Both the position numbers and the translations under genes were made by a program. Shown here piece after piece: positions 16,503 through 24,138 of a stretch of 64,000 nucleotides of DNA. Within the stretch, counting starts at the first letter, position 1, and every line of letters begins with the position of its first letter. This stretch comes from an uncultured Oscillospiraceae bacterium (lineage in GTDB: Bacteria; Bacillota; Clostridia; Oscillospirales; Ruminococcaceae): contig CAUDDP010000002.1 in the NCBI GenBank assembly GCA_958448395.1, positions 10,168-74,167 of the forward strand, written 5' to 3'. The notes under the pieces are model-generated. The model did no database searches and was not told the DNA's origin. It was given only the letters and a program-made list of their open reading frames with translations.

Positions 16503-17531
16503 ATGAAAAAATCAGATTTTTATTATAATTTACCGGAATCGTTGATTGCACAGACACCGGTTACACCGAGAGATCATTCTAGGTTGATGTTGATCAATAA
16601 GGAAAGTGGTGAGATTTCTCACTGCCATTTCTATAATTTATGCGATATTCTGCAAAAGGGTGACTTACTGGTTATGAATGATTCTCGTGTTCTGCCAGCA
16701 AGACTTTATGGGGAAAAAGTAGACAATGGCACGTTTATTGAATTTTTGCTGCTGGAACAGAAGGGGGATAAGTGTTGGGAAATCATTTGTCGTCCTGGTA
16801 AAAAAGCAAAGGTCGGCACATGTTTTTCTTTTGGGGGCGGGAAACTGCTGGCAGAAGTAATAGAAGTAAAGCCGGACGGCAATCGGATTGTACAGTTTCA
16901 GTGTGATGATAATTTCTATACGGTGCTGGATGAGATTGGACAAATGCCACTTCCGCCATACATTACAAAGAAATTAGAGGATAAAGAACGCTATCAAACT
17001 GTCTATTCCAGAGAACTTGGTTCTGCAGCAGCTCCCACTGCTGGATTGCATTTTACGAAAGAAATGTTGCAAACATTGCAAGAAAAAGGCATTGATACTG
17101 CATTTGTGACTTTACATGTGGGACTTGGTACATTTCGCCCTGTTAAAGAAGATGATGTTCTACAGCATAAGATGCATAGTGAACATTATCATCTGCCGCA
17201 GGAAACAGTAGATAAAATTTTGCAGACAAAACAAAACGGCGGACGTGTTATTGCAGTTGGCACGACTTCTTGCCGTACGTTGGAAGCTGTTGCAACGATG
17301 CATAATGGTACCTTAGAGGCAGCAGACGGCTATACTGATATTTTTATCTATCCCGGTTATTCATTTAAAGTGTTGGACGGGCTAATTACCAATTTCCATC
17401 TGCCAGAAAGTACGTTAATTATGCTGGTATCTGCTTTGCTGGGGTATGAAAAGACGATGCATGCTTATGAAGTTGCTGTACAGGAAAAGTATCGCTTTTT
17501 TAGTTTTGGCGATGCGATGTGTATTTTGTAA
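16503..17531 (+). CDS. queA: S-adenosylmethionine:tRNA ribosyltransferase-isomerase
   Basis: QueA transfers the ribosyl part of SAM to preQ1 in tRNA to form epoxyqueuosine at the wobble position. The 342-aa protein is of normal length. Motifs: PRDHSRLMLINK near residue 24, GDLLVMNDSRVLPARLYG near 54, AAPTAGLHFT near 175, VTLHVGLGTFRPV near 200, and a C-terminal NFHLPESTLIMLVSALLGYE. The ATG has TAGGAG eight bases upstream. Its promoter must overlap the divergent asd promoter region. tgt, the usual partner, is not in this window. Confidence 0.97.
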   Translation: MKKSDFYYNLPESLIAQTPVTPRDHSRLMLINKESGEISHCHFYNLCDILQKGDLLVMNDSRVLPARLYGEKVDNGTFIEFLLLEQKGDKCWEIICRPGKKAKVGTCFSFGGGKLLAEVIEVKPDGNRIVQFQCDDNFYTVLDEIGQMPLPPYITKKLEDKERYQTVYSRELGSAAAPTAGLHFTKEMLQTLQEKGIDTAFVTLHVGLGTFRPVKEDDVLQHKMHSEHYHLPQETVDKILQTKQNGGRVIAVGTTSCRTLEAVATMHNGTLEAADGYTDIFIYPGYSFKVLDGLITNFHLPESTLIMLVSALLGYEKTMHAYEVAVQEKYRFFSFGDAMCIL

Positions 17532-17849
17532 TAGAGACACTTTCCAAAAAGCTAGGTTAAGATTTGTGCTATCATAATGATGTTTACAAAAAATTAATCC
17601 AATTACGATTTAAAATACAAAATCAGAGCGTATAATATAACATGTGAAAGGCCTTAAAAGTAAATAACCATTTGGAACAATGACGTCCTGTGCAGTGAAC
17701 AATTACTGTATATGGGCGTTTTTTGTGTTTTAAAATAAGTTTCAAATTGGTAGACACCGGTGTTTATATGATTTTAAATCACATTATGTGAGTCTATTTT
17801 ACAAAAATATAGACATAATAGAAAAACAGACATTAGGAGGACAATAACA
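17532..17849 (+). promoter_or_regulatory. amtB leader: attenuator with ANTAR-type hexaloop hairpin
   Basis: A TATAAT at 17631-17636 (weak -35) is followed by a short leader. At 17674-17688 the hairpin GGAAC-AATGAC-GTCC presents a six-base loop with A at position 1 and G at position 4, the signature of ANTAR-protein RNA targets. Its 3' side (17683-17688) is also the 5' arm of an intrinsic terminator, 17683-17724, with TGCAGT/ACTGTA inside, GGGCGT as 3' arm, then T6. The two folds are mutually exclusive. ANTAR targets usually have two such hairpins; the upstream one could not be resolved. After the terminator lies ACACCGGTGT, a perfect 10-base palindrome near 17755. Confidence 0.5.
17787..17803 (+). 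promoter_or_regulatory. GlnR/TnrA-like box upstream of amtB
   Basis: TGTGAGTCTATTTTACA fits the Bacillus consensus TGTNA-N7-TNACA exactly. It lies about 47 bases before amtB, and a GTCTAT/ATAGAC inverted repeat overlaps its right half. Whether this organism encodes GlnR is not visible here. Confidence 0.5.
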
Positions 17850-19097
17850 ATGAATTCTGGTAGTATTGCTTTTGTAATCATTTGTGCATCATTGGTATTT
17901 TTTATGACACCGGGCTTATCTTATTTCTATGGCGGTTTGGTTCGTCGTAAAAATGCGGTAAACACAATGTTTGCTTCTGTTATTACAATTGGTACAGGGA
18001 TTGTAATGTGGGTATTATTTGGATATTCTCTTTCATTTGGAGGAGATCACTTTGGCGTAATTGGTGATTTTAGCTGGTTAGGCTTGGAAGGCGTATCTAA
18101 GACAGAACCATATGTGGAAGGACAGCAGATACCAAATATGGTATTTTGCTTGTTTCAGATGATGTTTGCAGTCATTACACCAGCATTAATCACTGGTGCA
18201 GTTGCTGGTAGAATGCGATTTAAATCTTTATTTTTCTTCATTATTTTCTGGAGTGTGATTGTCTATTATCCAATGGCACATATGGTATGGGGCGATGGCG
18301 GATTCCTGGCGAAAATTGGTTCTATTGATTTTGCTGGCGGAAATGTTGTTCATATTAGCTCTGGTGTTTCTGCATTGCTGCTTTGCATTTTGCTTGGTAA
18401 ACGATATGATTATGCAAGAACAAATTATCGGATTCACAATGTTCCGTTTGTTGCATTAGGTGCATTTATCTTGTTATTTGGTTGGTTTGGCTTTAATGCT
18501 GGGTCTGCATTGGCAGCAGACGGCTTGGCAGCTCATGCATTCCTTACAACAGCTGTTTCTTCTGCAGCGGGAATGCTTTCTTGGATGCTTTGTGATGTGA
18601 TTGCAGATAAAAAACCGACTTTTGTTGGTGCTAGCACAGGTTTGGTTGCAGGTTTGGTCGGCGTTACACCGGGTGCAGGGTTTGTACCAATTTGGGCAGC
18701 AATTATCATTGGATTTACGACTTCTCCAATTTGTTTCTTTATGATTTCCTTTGTAAAGAAAAAGCTGGGTTATGATGATGCATTGGATGCATTTGGATGC
18801 CATGGAATTGGTGGTATCTGGGGCGGTATCTGCACAGGTTTATTCACACAAGTTTCTATCAATGATATTGGACAGGGAAATGGTCTTTTCTTTGGTGATG
18901 TAAAGCTGTTTTTGATGCAGTTGGCCAGCATTGTTATAACAATTGCAGTTGCAGTTGTTGGTACATTAATTTGCTATGCGTTGACTAAATTGGTAAGTGG
19001 CGGACGCATTCGCGTAGATGAACGAACGGAACGAGCTGGTTTGGATCGTACAGAGCATGGCGAAGCGGCGTATCCGTCCTTTACAGGATTAGACTAA
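17850..19097 (+). CDS. amtB: Ammonium transporter
   Basis: This 415-aa Amt-family channel has about eleven hydrophobic segments and takes up ammonium across the cytoplasmic membrane. The N-terminus reads MTPGLSYFYGGLVRRKN. The first pore His lies in GGNVVHISSGVSALLL near residue 168 and the second in FGCHGIGGIWGGICTG near 315. FGWFGFNAGSAL is conserved in between. The start has TTAGGAGG upstream. A PII gene follows after 19 bases, the standard amtB-glnK pairing. The leader holds an attenuator and a GlnR-like box, consistent with nitrogen control. Confidence 0.97.
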   Translation: MNSGSIAFVIICASLVFFMTPGLSYFYGGLVRRKNAVNTMFASVITIGTGIVMWVLFGYSLSFGGDHFGVIGDFSWLGLEGVSKTEPYVEGQQIPNMVFCLFQMMFAVITPALITGAVAGRMRFKSLFFFIIFWSVIVYYPMAHMVWGDGGFLAKIGSIDFAGGNVVHISSGVSALLLCILLGKRYDYARTNYRIHNVPFVALGAFILLFGWFGFNAGSALAADGLAAHAFLTTAVSSAAGMLSWMLCDVIADKKPTFVGASTGLVAGLVGVTPGAGFVPIWAAIIIGFTTSPICFFMISFVKKKLGYDDALDAFGCHGIGGIWGGICTGLFTQVSINDIGQGNGLFFGDVKLFLMQLASIVITIAVAVVGTLICYALTKLVSGGRIRVDERTERAGLDRTEHGEAAYPSFTGLD

Positions 19098-19116
19098 ACA
19101 AAAGGAGAGACAGCAT

Positions 19117-19473
19117 ATGATTATCAAAGTAGAAGCGATTATTCGAGAAGAAAAGCTGCAAGATGTATTAGATGCACTTGCAGAAATGAATGTGCATGGT
19201 GTGACTTGCTATCAAGTAATGGGCTGTGGCACGCAGCGGGGATTGAAGAGTTATGTGCGTGGACACCAGGAAGTAGAGATTCAAATGTTGCCCAAGATTA
19301 AACTAGAAGTTTTGGTTTCTTCCGAAGAATGGGAACAAAAGACAATGGAAACTATTCAAAAAGCAGCCTATACAGGAAATATTGGTGATGGTAAAATCTT
19401 CAGTTATGATGTAAGAAATGCAATGCGAATTCGTACCAAAGAAATTGGATCCAGTGCGATTCAGCCGGAATAA
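19117..19473 (+). CDS. glnK: PII nitrogen regulatory protein
   Basis: This 118-aa PII protein senses 2-oxoglutarate and adenylate charge. When paired with amtB it typically plugs the Amt channel under nitrogen sufficiency. The N-terminus is MIIKVEAIIREEKLQDVLDAL. The T-loop region GCGTQRGLKSYVRGHQ lacks a Tyr at the uridylylation position of E. coli GlnB (KGHTELYRG), although one Tyr is present in SYVRG. The B-loop/C-loop signature GDGKIFSYDVRNAMRIRTKEIG is clear. The start has AAAGGAGAG upstream. A terminator follows after 17 bases. Confidence 0.95.
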   Translation: MIIKVEAIIREEKLQDVLDALAEMNVHGVTCYQVMGCGTQRGLKSYVRGHQEVEIQMLPKIKLEVLVSSEEWEQKTMETIQKAAYTGNIGDGKIFSYDVRNAMRIRTKEIGSSAIQPE

Positions 19474-19490
19474 TTAGATAATACTGCCAT

Positions 19491-19524
19491 AAAAAGACTG
19501 GTTCAAAAGGAACTGGTCTTTTTT
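19491..19524 (+). terminator. Terminator after glnK
   Basis: The arms AAGACTGGTTC and GAACTGGTCTT enclose a 5-base loop and are followed by T6. Confidence 0.9.
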
Positions 19525-19526
19525 GC

Positions 19527-19556
19527 TTGACGGCACTCGATAGAACATGCTATAAT
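19527..19556 (+). promoter_or_regulatory. Sigma-A promoter for trmO
   Basis: TTGACG, an 18-base spacer, then TATAAT, directly after the glnK terminator. Confidence 0.75.
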
Positions 19557-19587
19557 GAAATAAAAATCAGGTAGGAGGATTGTGTCT

Positions 19588-20268
19588 TTGCATACCATCG
19601 CACATATTGAAAATGATTTTCAAACAAAATTTGGCATTCCAAGGCAAAGCGGTCTGGTGCCTTCTTTGCAGTCAAAAATTATTTTTGAGCCTTTATATCG
19701 TAATCCAGATGCATTTCGTGGATTAGAATCTTATTCGCATATTTGGCTGATTTGGCAATTTTCTGATGCGATTCGAAAAAATTGGTCTCCCACTGTGCGT
19801 CCGCCACGGCTTGGTGGAAATCAAAGGATGGGTGTTTTTGCAACTCGCTCACCATTTCGGCCAAATCCAATTGGTCTTTCTGTTGTACAGCTTGATCAGA
19901 TAATATGGGATGCACCAGAATCACCGATGCTTTATGTCAATGGTGCAGATTTAATGAATGGTACCCCTATCTATGATATCAAGCCATATTTACCACATAT
20001 TGATAGCCATCCAGGAGCAAGTGGTGGATTTGCTATACAAGTAGCGGATTATGCATTACAGGTTGTTTTTCCAGATCAATGGCTAGAACAGGTTCCCGTG
20101 CACCTACAAGAGGCATTGTGTGAGATTTTGAAACAAGATCCTAGACCTTCCTACCAGCATGATCCAAACCGTGTATATGGTTTTTATTTTGCAAACTTGG
20201 AAATTAAGTTCACTGTACAGGATAATATTTTAACAGTTTGTAGTGTACTGCATCAAATAGAAAAATAA
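19588..20268 (+). CDS. trmO: tRNA (N6-threonylcarbamoyladenosine37-N6)-methyltransferase (TsaA/YaeB family)
   Basis: TrmO methylates t6A37 of certain tRNAs using SAM; the family is formerly UPF0066. The product is about 226 aa. Motifs: FGIPRQSGLVPSLQSKIIF near residue 15, FRGLESYSHIWLIWQF near 43, and the hallmark GVFATRSPFRPNPIGLS near 88. NGADLMNGTPIYDIKPYLP near 115 is the second family block. AGGAGG lies nine bases before a TTG at 19588; an in-frame GTG at 19582 is the alternative start. It is a single-gene transcript. Confidence 0.92.
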   Translation: MHTIAHIENDFQTKFGIPRQSGLVPSLQSKIIFEPLYRNPDAFRGLESYSHIWLIWQFSDAIRKNWSPTVRPPRLGGNQRMGVFATRSPFRPNPIGLSVVQLDQIIWDAPESPMLYVNGADLMNGTPIYDIKPYLPHIDSHPGASGGFAIQVADYALQVVFPDQWLEQVPVHLQEALCEILKQDPRPSYQHDPNRVYGFYFANLEIKFTVQDNILTVCSVLHQIEK

Positions 20269-20579
20269 TATAAAGATAGTATTACTATGGAATATGAGAG
20301 AATCGTTTATATATTATATCTAAAAATGTATTGACGGTACTAAATACGTTCGCATTAATCAGGCAAAAACATATTTATAAGAATGTAATATAAAATCCAT
20401 TTTTCCGCTTATTTCATTAAAAGCAGAGGTTTGTGATACTGTTGCTGTATTTATTGATATTTATAATCAATTTTGATTGAAAACATAAATATAAGAAGAA
20501 TAAATAAGATGAGAACTGCCTTTTCCGTTGTTTCTTTTCTTTAGCAACACCTTTAGTCACCCTTAAAGCAAAAAAATAC
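20269..20579. other. AT-rich gap after trmO
   Basis: No convincing gene, terminator or repeat is seen. The short frames on either strand lack ribosome sites. Confidence 0.5.
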
Positions 20580-20608
20580 TTGATTTCAGTCGGAAAATGT
20601 TGTATAAT
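20580..20608 (+). promoter_or_regulatory. Sigma-A promoter for the NifU-like/GGGtGRT pair
   Basis: TTGATT, a 17-base spacer, then TATAAT. The leader to the first gene is about 100 bases. Confidence 0.8.
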
Positions 20609-20642
20609 AAAGTTGTATGCCAAAACGGTATGCATGATCCTG

Positions 20643-20680
20643 CGTCGGTTCGTTTTCTTAGGTGGAAAAGAAAATCGACG
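20643..20680 (+). other. Leader hairpin
   Basis: CGTCG/CGACG and GTTTTCTT/AAGAAAAT arms form a two-part stem with an 8-base loop. No T-run follows, so it is not a terminator. It ends 33 bases before the start codon. No known riboswitch was recognised. Confidence 0.4.
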
Positions 20681-20713
20681 TCTGGAAAACTACCATATGA
20701 AAGGAGTTTGAAG

Positions 20714-21406
20714 ATGATTTATTCAAACGAAGTAAACAAAATGTGCAGTATTGCACAGGGCGTGAACCATGGTGCTGCTCCGATTCCGGAAGAGGCAAAA
20801 TGGGTAAAGGCAAAGGAAATTTCTGACATCTCTGGTCTGACACATGGCATTGGTTGGTGTGCACCGCAGCAGGGTACCTGCAAGCTGACACTGAATGTTA
20901 AGGAAGGTGTGATCCAGGAAGCCCTCGTAGAAACCATTGGTTGTTCTGGTATGACACACTCCGCTGCTATGGCATCAGAAATTCTGCCAGGTAGAACAAT
21001 TCTGGAAGCATTGAATACCGATCTCGTATGTGATGCAATCAATACTGCTATGCGGGAGTTATTTTTGCAGATTGTTTATGGTAGAAGTCAGAGTGCATTC
21101 TCCGAAGAAGGTTTGCCGATTGGTGCAGGCTTGGAAGATTTGGGTAAGGGCCTGCGTTCTCAGGTTGGTACGATGTATGGTACACTGGCAAAGGGTCCTC
21201 GTTATTTGGAAATGACAGATGGCTATGTAACAAAAGTGGCTTTGAATGAGGATGATGAAATCATTGGCTATAAGTTTGTAAACTTCGGCAAGATGATGGA
21301 CTTTATCAAGGCTGGTGACGATGCAAATACTGCATTTGAAAAGGCACAGGGTCAGTATGGTCGTGTAGCAGACGCTGTGAAGTTTGTAGACCCAAGAAAA
21401 GAATAA
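20714..21406 (+). CDS. NifU/IscU-like iron-sulfur scaffold paired with GGGtGRT protein
   Basis: The 230-aa product starts at the ATG with AAAGGAG eight bases upstream; the frame extends further but lacks a ribosome site. Its first half carries an IscU/NifU-N-like fold: GWCAPQQGTCKLTLNVKEG near residue 45 and IGCSGMTHSAAMASEILPG near 78. The latter resembles the scaffold block GCxxxxxSxSxxxE. This gives at least three candidate ligand Cys residues. The second half (about 115-230) is family-specific and has no clear assignment. In other Clostridia this gene is annotated as an iron-sulfur scaffold protein beside a GGGtGRT gene, as here with a 14-base gap. Its client protein is unknown. Confidence 0.8.
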   Translation: MIYSNEVNKMCSIAQGVNHGAAPIPEEAKWVKAKEISDISGLTHGIGWCAPQQGTCKLTLNVKEGVIQEALVETIGCSGMTHSAAMASEILPGRTILEALNTDLVCDAINTAMRELFLQIVYGRSQSAFSEEGLPIGAGLEDLGKGLRSQVGTMYGTLAKGPRYLEMTDGYVTKVALNEDDEIIGYKFVNFGKMMDFIKAGDDANTAFEKAQGQYGRVADAVKFVDPRKE

Positions 21407-21420
21407 GGAGGATTTCATCC

Positions 21421-22440
21421 ATGGCATTGTTTGAATCTTATGAGAGAAGAGAAAAGCAGATTCTTGCGGTTCTCAAAGAATATGGTATTGACTCCATTGA
21501 AGGTGCAGCAGAGGTCACAAAGGCTGCTGGACTGGATGTTTACAAAATGGTAGAAGGCATTCAGCCGATTTGCTTTGAGAATGCAAAATGGGCATACACC
21601 GTTGGTGCTGCCATTGCAATCAAGAAGGGTTGTCGTCGGGCTGCAGATGCGGCTGCTGCAATTGGAGAAGGCTTACAGGCATTCTGTATTCCGGGTTCTG
21701 TTGCTGACCAAAGAAAAGTTGGCTTGGGTCACGGCAATCTGGGCAAGATGTTGCTGGAAGAGGAAACCAAGTGCTTTGCATTTCTGGCAGGTCATGAATC
21801 TTTTGCTGCTGCGGAAGGTGCAATCGGTATTGCAGAAAAGGCAAACAAGGTTCGGAAGGAACCGCTGCGGGTTATTTTGAACGGTTTGGGCAAGGATGCT
21901 GCACAAATTATTGCAAGAATTAACGGCTTTACTTATGTAGAAACTGAAATGGATTATTACACAGGTGAAGTAAAGGAAGTTTTCCGTAAGTGCTATTCCA
22001 AGGACGCAAACAGCCCGAGAGCAAAAGTAAATTGTTACGGTGCAAATGATGTAACCGAAGGTGTTGCAATCATGTGGAAGGAAGGCGTTGACGTTTCTAT
22101 TACAGGTAACTCCACCAATCCGACCAGATTCCAGCATCCAGTAGCTGGTACATACAAGAAGGAATGTATTGACGCTGGTAAGAAGTATTTCTCTGTTGCA
22201 TCTGGCGGTGGTACAGGTCGTACACTGCATCCAGATAACATGGCAGCAGGTCCGGCTTCCTATGGTATGACAGATACAATGGGTCGTATGCACTCAGATG
22301 CACAGTTTGCTGGTTCTTCTTCCGTTCCAGCACACGTTGAGATGATGGGTCTGATTGGCATGGGCAATAATCCAATGGTTGGTGCAACAGTTGCTGTAGC
22401 TGTATCCGTTGAAGAGGCTGCTAAGGCTGGCAAATTCTAA
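21421..22440 (+). CDS. GGGtGRT-family protein of unknown function
   Basis: The 339-aa protein contains the motif that names its family: SGGGTGRTLHPDNMAAGPA near residue 260. It appears soluble, with no signal peptide or membrane segment. Other conserved-looking blocks are IKKGCRRAADAAAAIGEGLQ near 65, LGHGNLGKMLLEEETKCFAFLAGHE near 101, and a Gly-rich LIGMGNNPMVGATVAVAV near the C-terminus. AAGGAGG precedes the ATG by eight bases. It is co-transcribed with the NifU-like gene, so a metal-cluster-dependent function is a fair inference. Its biochemical role is not known to me. Confidence 0.85.
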   Translation: MALFESYERREKQILAVLKEYGIDSIEGAAEVTKAAGLDVYKMVEGIQPICFENAKWAYTVGAAIAIKKGCRRAADAAAAIGEGLQAFCIPGSVADQRKVGLGHGNLGKMLLEEETKCFAFLAGHESFAAAEGAIGIAEKANKVRKEPLRVILNGLGKDAAQIIARINGFTYVETEMDYYTGEVKEVFRKCYSKDANSPRAKVNCYGANDVTEGVAIMWKEGVDVSITGNSTNPTRFQHPVAGTYKKECIDAGKKYFSVASGGGTGRTLHPDNMAAGPASYGMTDTMGRMHSDAQFAGSSSVPAHVEMMGLIGMGNNPMVGATVAVAVSVEEAAKAGKF

Positions 22441-22470
22441 GAAATTTCAGTATTTTTTAGTTTCCATAAA

Positions 22471-22511
22471 AAGAAGGGCGTTTCGGCTTACTTGTTGGAA
22501 CGTCCTTTTTT
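22471..22511 (+). terminator. Terminator after GGGtGRT gene
   Basis: The arms AAGGGCGTT and AACGTCCTT (with one G-U pair) are followed by T5-6. Confidence 0.8.
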
Positions 22512-22620
22512 AATCCATGTATCTTCATATTTTTATTTTACTCTTTTTGGTATAAAATTAAATGTTATTATCCTTTTTGAAATGAAGGATGATATATAAA
22601 ATGATAAGGGAGCGATATTT

Positions 22621-23931
22621 TTGGAAGGCATAAAGGATTTTTTATTTGGAAATGACTATGCATATCTATTGCAGATTGCTATTATTTTACTGGCAACTAA
22701 GCTGCTGGGGTTGGTGACAAAACGTATCAGCCTGCCGCAGGTGGTTGGAGCACTGGCAGCTGGTATTATCTTAGGGCCTATGTTGTTGGATGTTGTAGAA
22801 CGAAATTCTCTCATCAGTAATTTGGCAGAATTGGGTGTTATTGTTTTGATGTTCAGTGCTGGCCTGGAAACAGACTTGCAGGAATTGAAGAAAGCAGGAC
22901 TTGCTTCATTTGTCATCGCTTTGTTAGGCGTTTTAGTTCCGCTTGGCGGTGGTTTTTTGCTGGCATATTTCTTTAACACAGAGCAAGACCCAATGATGTC
23001 CAGTCTGTTCTGGCAGAATATGTTCATTGGTGTCATTATGACAGCAACCTCTGTCAGCATTACAGTAGAAACATTGAAGGAACTTGGTGTATTGAATTCC
23101 CGAGCCGGAAATGCTATTCTTGGGGCAGCTGTGATTGATGATATCCTTGGCATCATTGCTTTGACTGTAATTATCAGCCTTGGCGGAAAAGGCGGCGATG
23201 GTGAAGGACATAAAACATTCGGAAGCTTTGCTGGAGACGGTGTCCTAACGGTTTTCATTAATATTCTTGCGTTTTTTGCTTTCGCTATTATTGCGGCTGT
23301 TGTTTATCACAAGTGGTTTAAAAAGTGGAGAGAAGCAAGTGCTACCAACTTGCGGCGGCATATCATTGTTACATTTGCTTTCTGCTTGATTTTGTCGTTC
23401 TGTGCAGAGATCTTCTTCGGCGTTGCGGATATCACTGGTTCGTTTGTAGCTGGTCTGGCAGTTTCTGGACTGCGTCGGAATGATTATGTTGTTAGCCGTT
23501 TCAACACGCTTTCTTATATGTTGTTGTCTCCAATTTTCTTTGCCAATATTGGTCTTGCCATGACGTTAGATGGATTGAACAGCAAATTGATTTTGTTCAT
23601 GGTATTACTGATGATTATGGCACTGATGACAAAGGTTATTGGCTGCGGACTGGGTGCAAAGATCATGCGGTATACCAACAAGGAAAGCTTGCAAATTGGA
23701 GTTGGCATGATTTCTCGTGGAGAAGTGGCACTAATCGTTGCTTCAAAAGGGGCAGCAGTTGGTTTGATGAGTGAAAAATATATGACGCCAATTGTCATTA
23801 TGGTTGTTTTCACAACAATTATCACTCCAATTTTGTTGAAATTTGTATTTCCTAAGCAAAAAAATAATCTGCTTTCACCAGAGCAATTGGCAAAAATGGA
23901 ACGGAAAGCTGCTGCAGATGCGGCAGAATAG
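22621..23931 (+). CDS. CPA2-family cation:proton antiporter
   Basis: The 436-aa membrane protein has about 12-13 hydrophobic segments. It resembles NapA/KefB-type Na+ or K+/H+ antiporters: KRISLPQVVGALAAGIILGP near residue 33, ELGVIVLMFSAGLETDL near 70, and the transport-site pair in GAAVIDDILGIIAL near 170. The Asp-Asp pair is usual for electrogenic exchangers. There is no C-terminal TrkA-N/RCK domain; the protein ends in a short charged tail. The start is TTG with AAGGGAG eight bases upstream and no nearby ATG in frame. The transported ion cannot be told from sequence. Confidence 0.9.
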   Translation: MEGIKDFLFGNDYAYLLQIAIILLATKLLGLVTKRISLPQVVGALAAGIILGPMLLDVVERNSLISNLAELGVIVLMFSAGLETDLQELKKAGLASFVIALLGVLVPLGGGFLLAYFFNTEQDPMMSSLFWQNMFIGVIMTATSVSITVETLKELGVLNSRAGNAILGAAVIDDILGIIALTVIISLGGKGGDGEGHKTFGSFAGDGVLTVFINILAFFAFAIIAAVVYHKWFKKWREASATNLRRHIIVTFAFCLILSFCAEIFFGVADITGSFVAGLAVSGLRRNDYVVSRFNTLSYMLLSPIFFANIGLAMTLDGLNSKLILFMVLLMIMALMTKVIGCGLGAKIMRYTNKESLQIGVGMISRGEVALIVASKGAAVGLMSEKYMTPIVIMVVFTTIITPILLKFVFPKQKNNLLSPEQLAKMERKAAADAAE

Positions 23932-23949
23932 TCAGAATCTTTTATAAAA

Positions 23950-24131
23950 AATAAACGCTGTCAATGTCCCATGCCTCACAGGTGGCGGGTTCCATTTATC
24001 ATTTCAGGAGAGAATTTTAAAATTCCTTTCTGAAATGATAGGGAATTCGACTCATATGCTTGTTGCATAACGGGGCAATCCCCTTATTTAAAACAAATCC
24101 CTGTCAGACAGATGAAACTGACAGGGATTAT
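23950..24131. other. Highly structured intergenic segment, possible ncRNA
   Basis: Between convergent genes lies a run of nested dyads. TATCATTTCAGGAG pairs with the CTTTCTGAAATGATA side of a roughly 20-bp apical stem (about 23995-24041). This is extended by GGGTTCC/GGGAATTC and followed by a small hairpin (ATGC-TTGTT-GCAT). ATGCCTC (23970-23976) can pair with GGGGCAAT (24072-24079). This closing stem / bubble with 3' hairpin / long apical stem layout recalls 6S RNA, but no sequence match was recognised. A separate 12-bp stem, AATCCCTGTCAG/CTGACAGGGATT at 24096-24130, can serve as a terminator on either strand. Confidence 0.35.
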
Positions 24132-24138
24132 TTTATTG

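Noticed and set aside
20417..20635. 72-codon minus-strand frame upstream of the NifU-like gene
   Set aside because: It overlaps a consensus plus-strand promoter, lacks a ribosome site and has no recognisable features.
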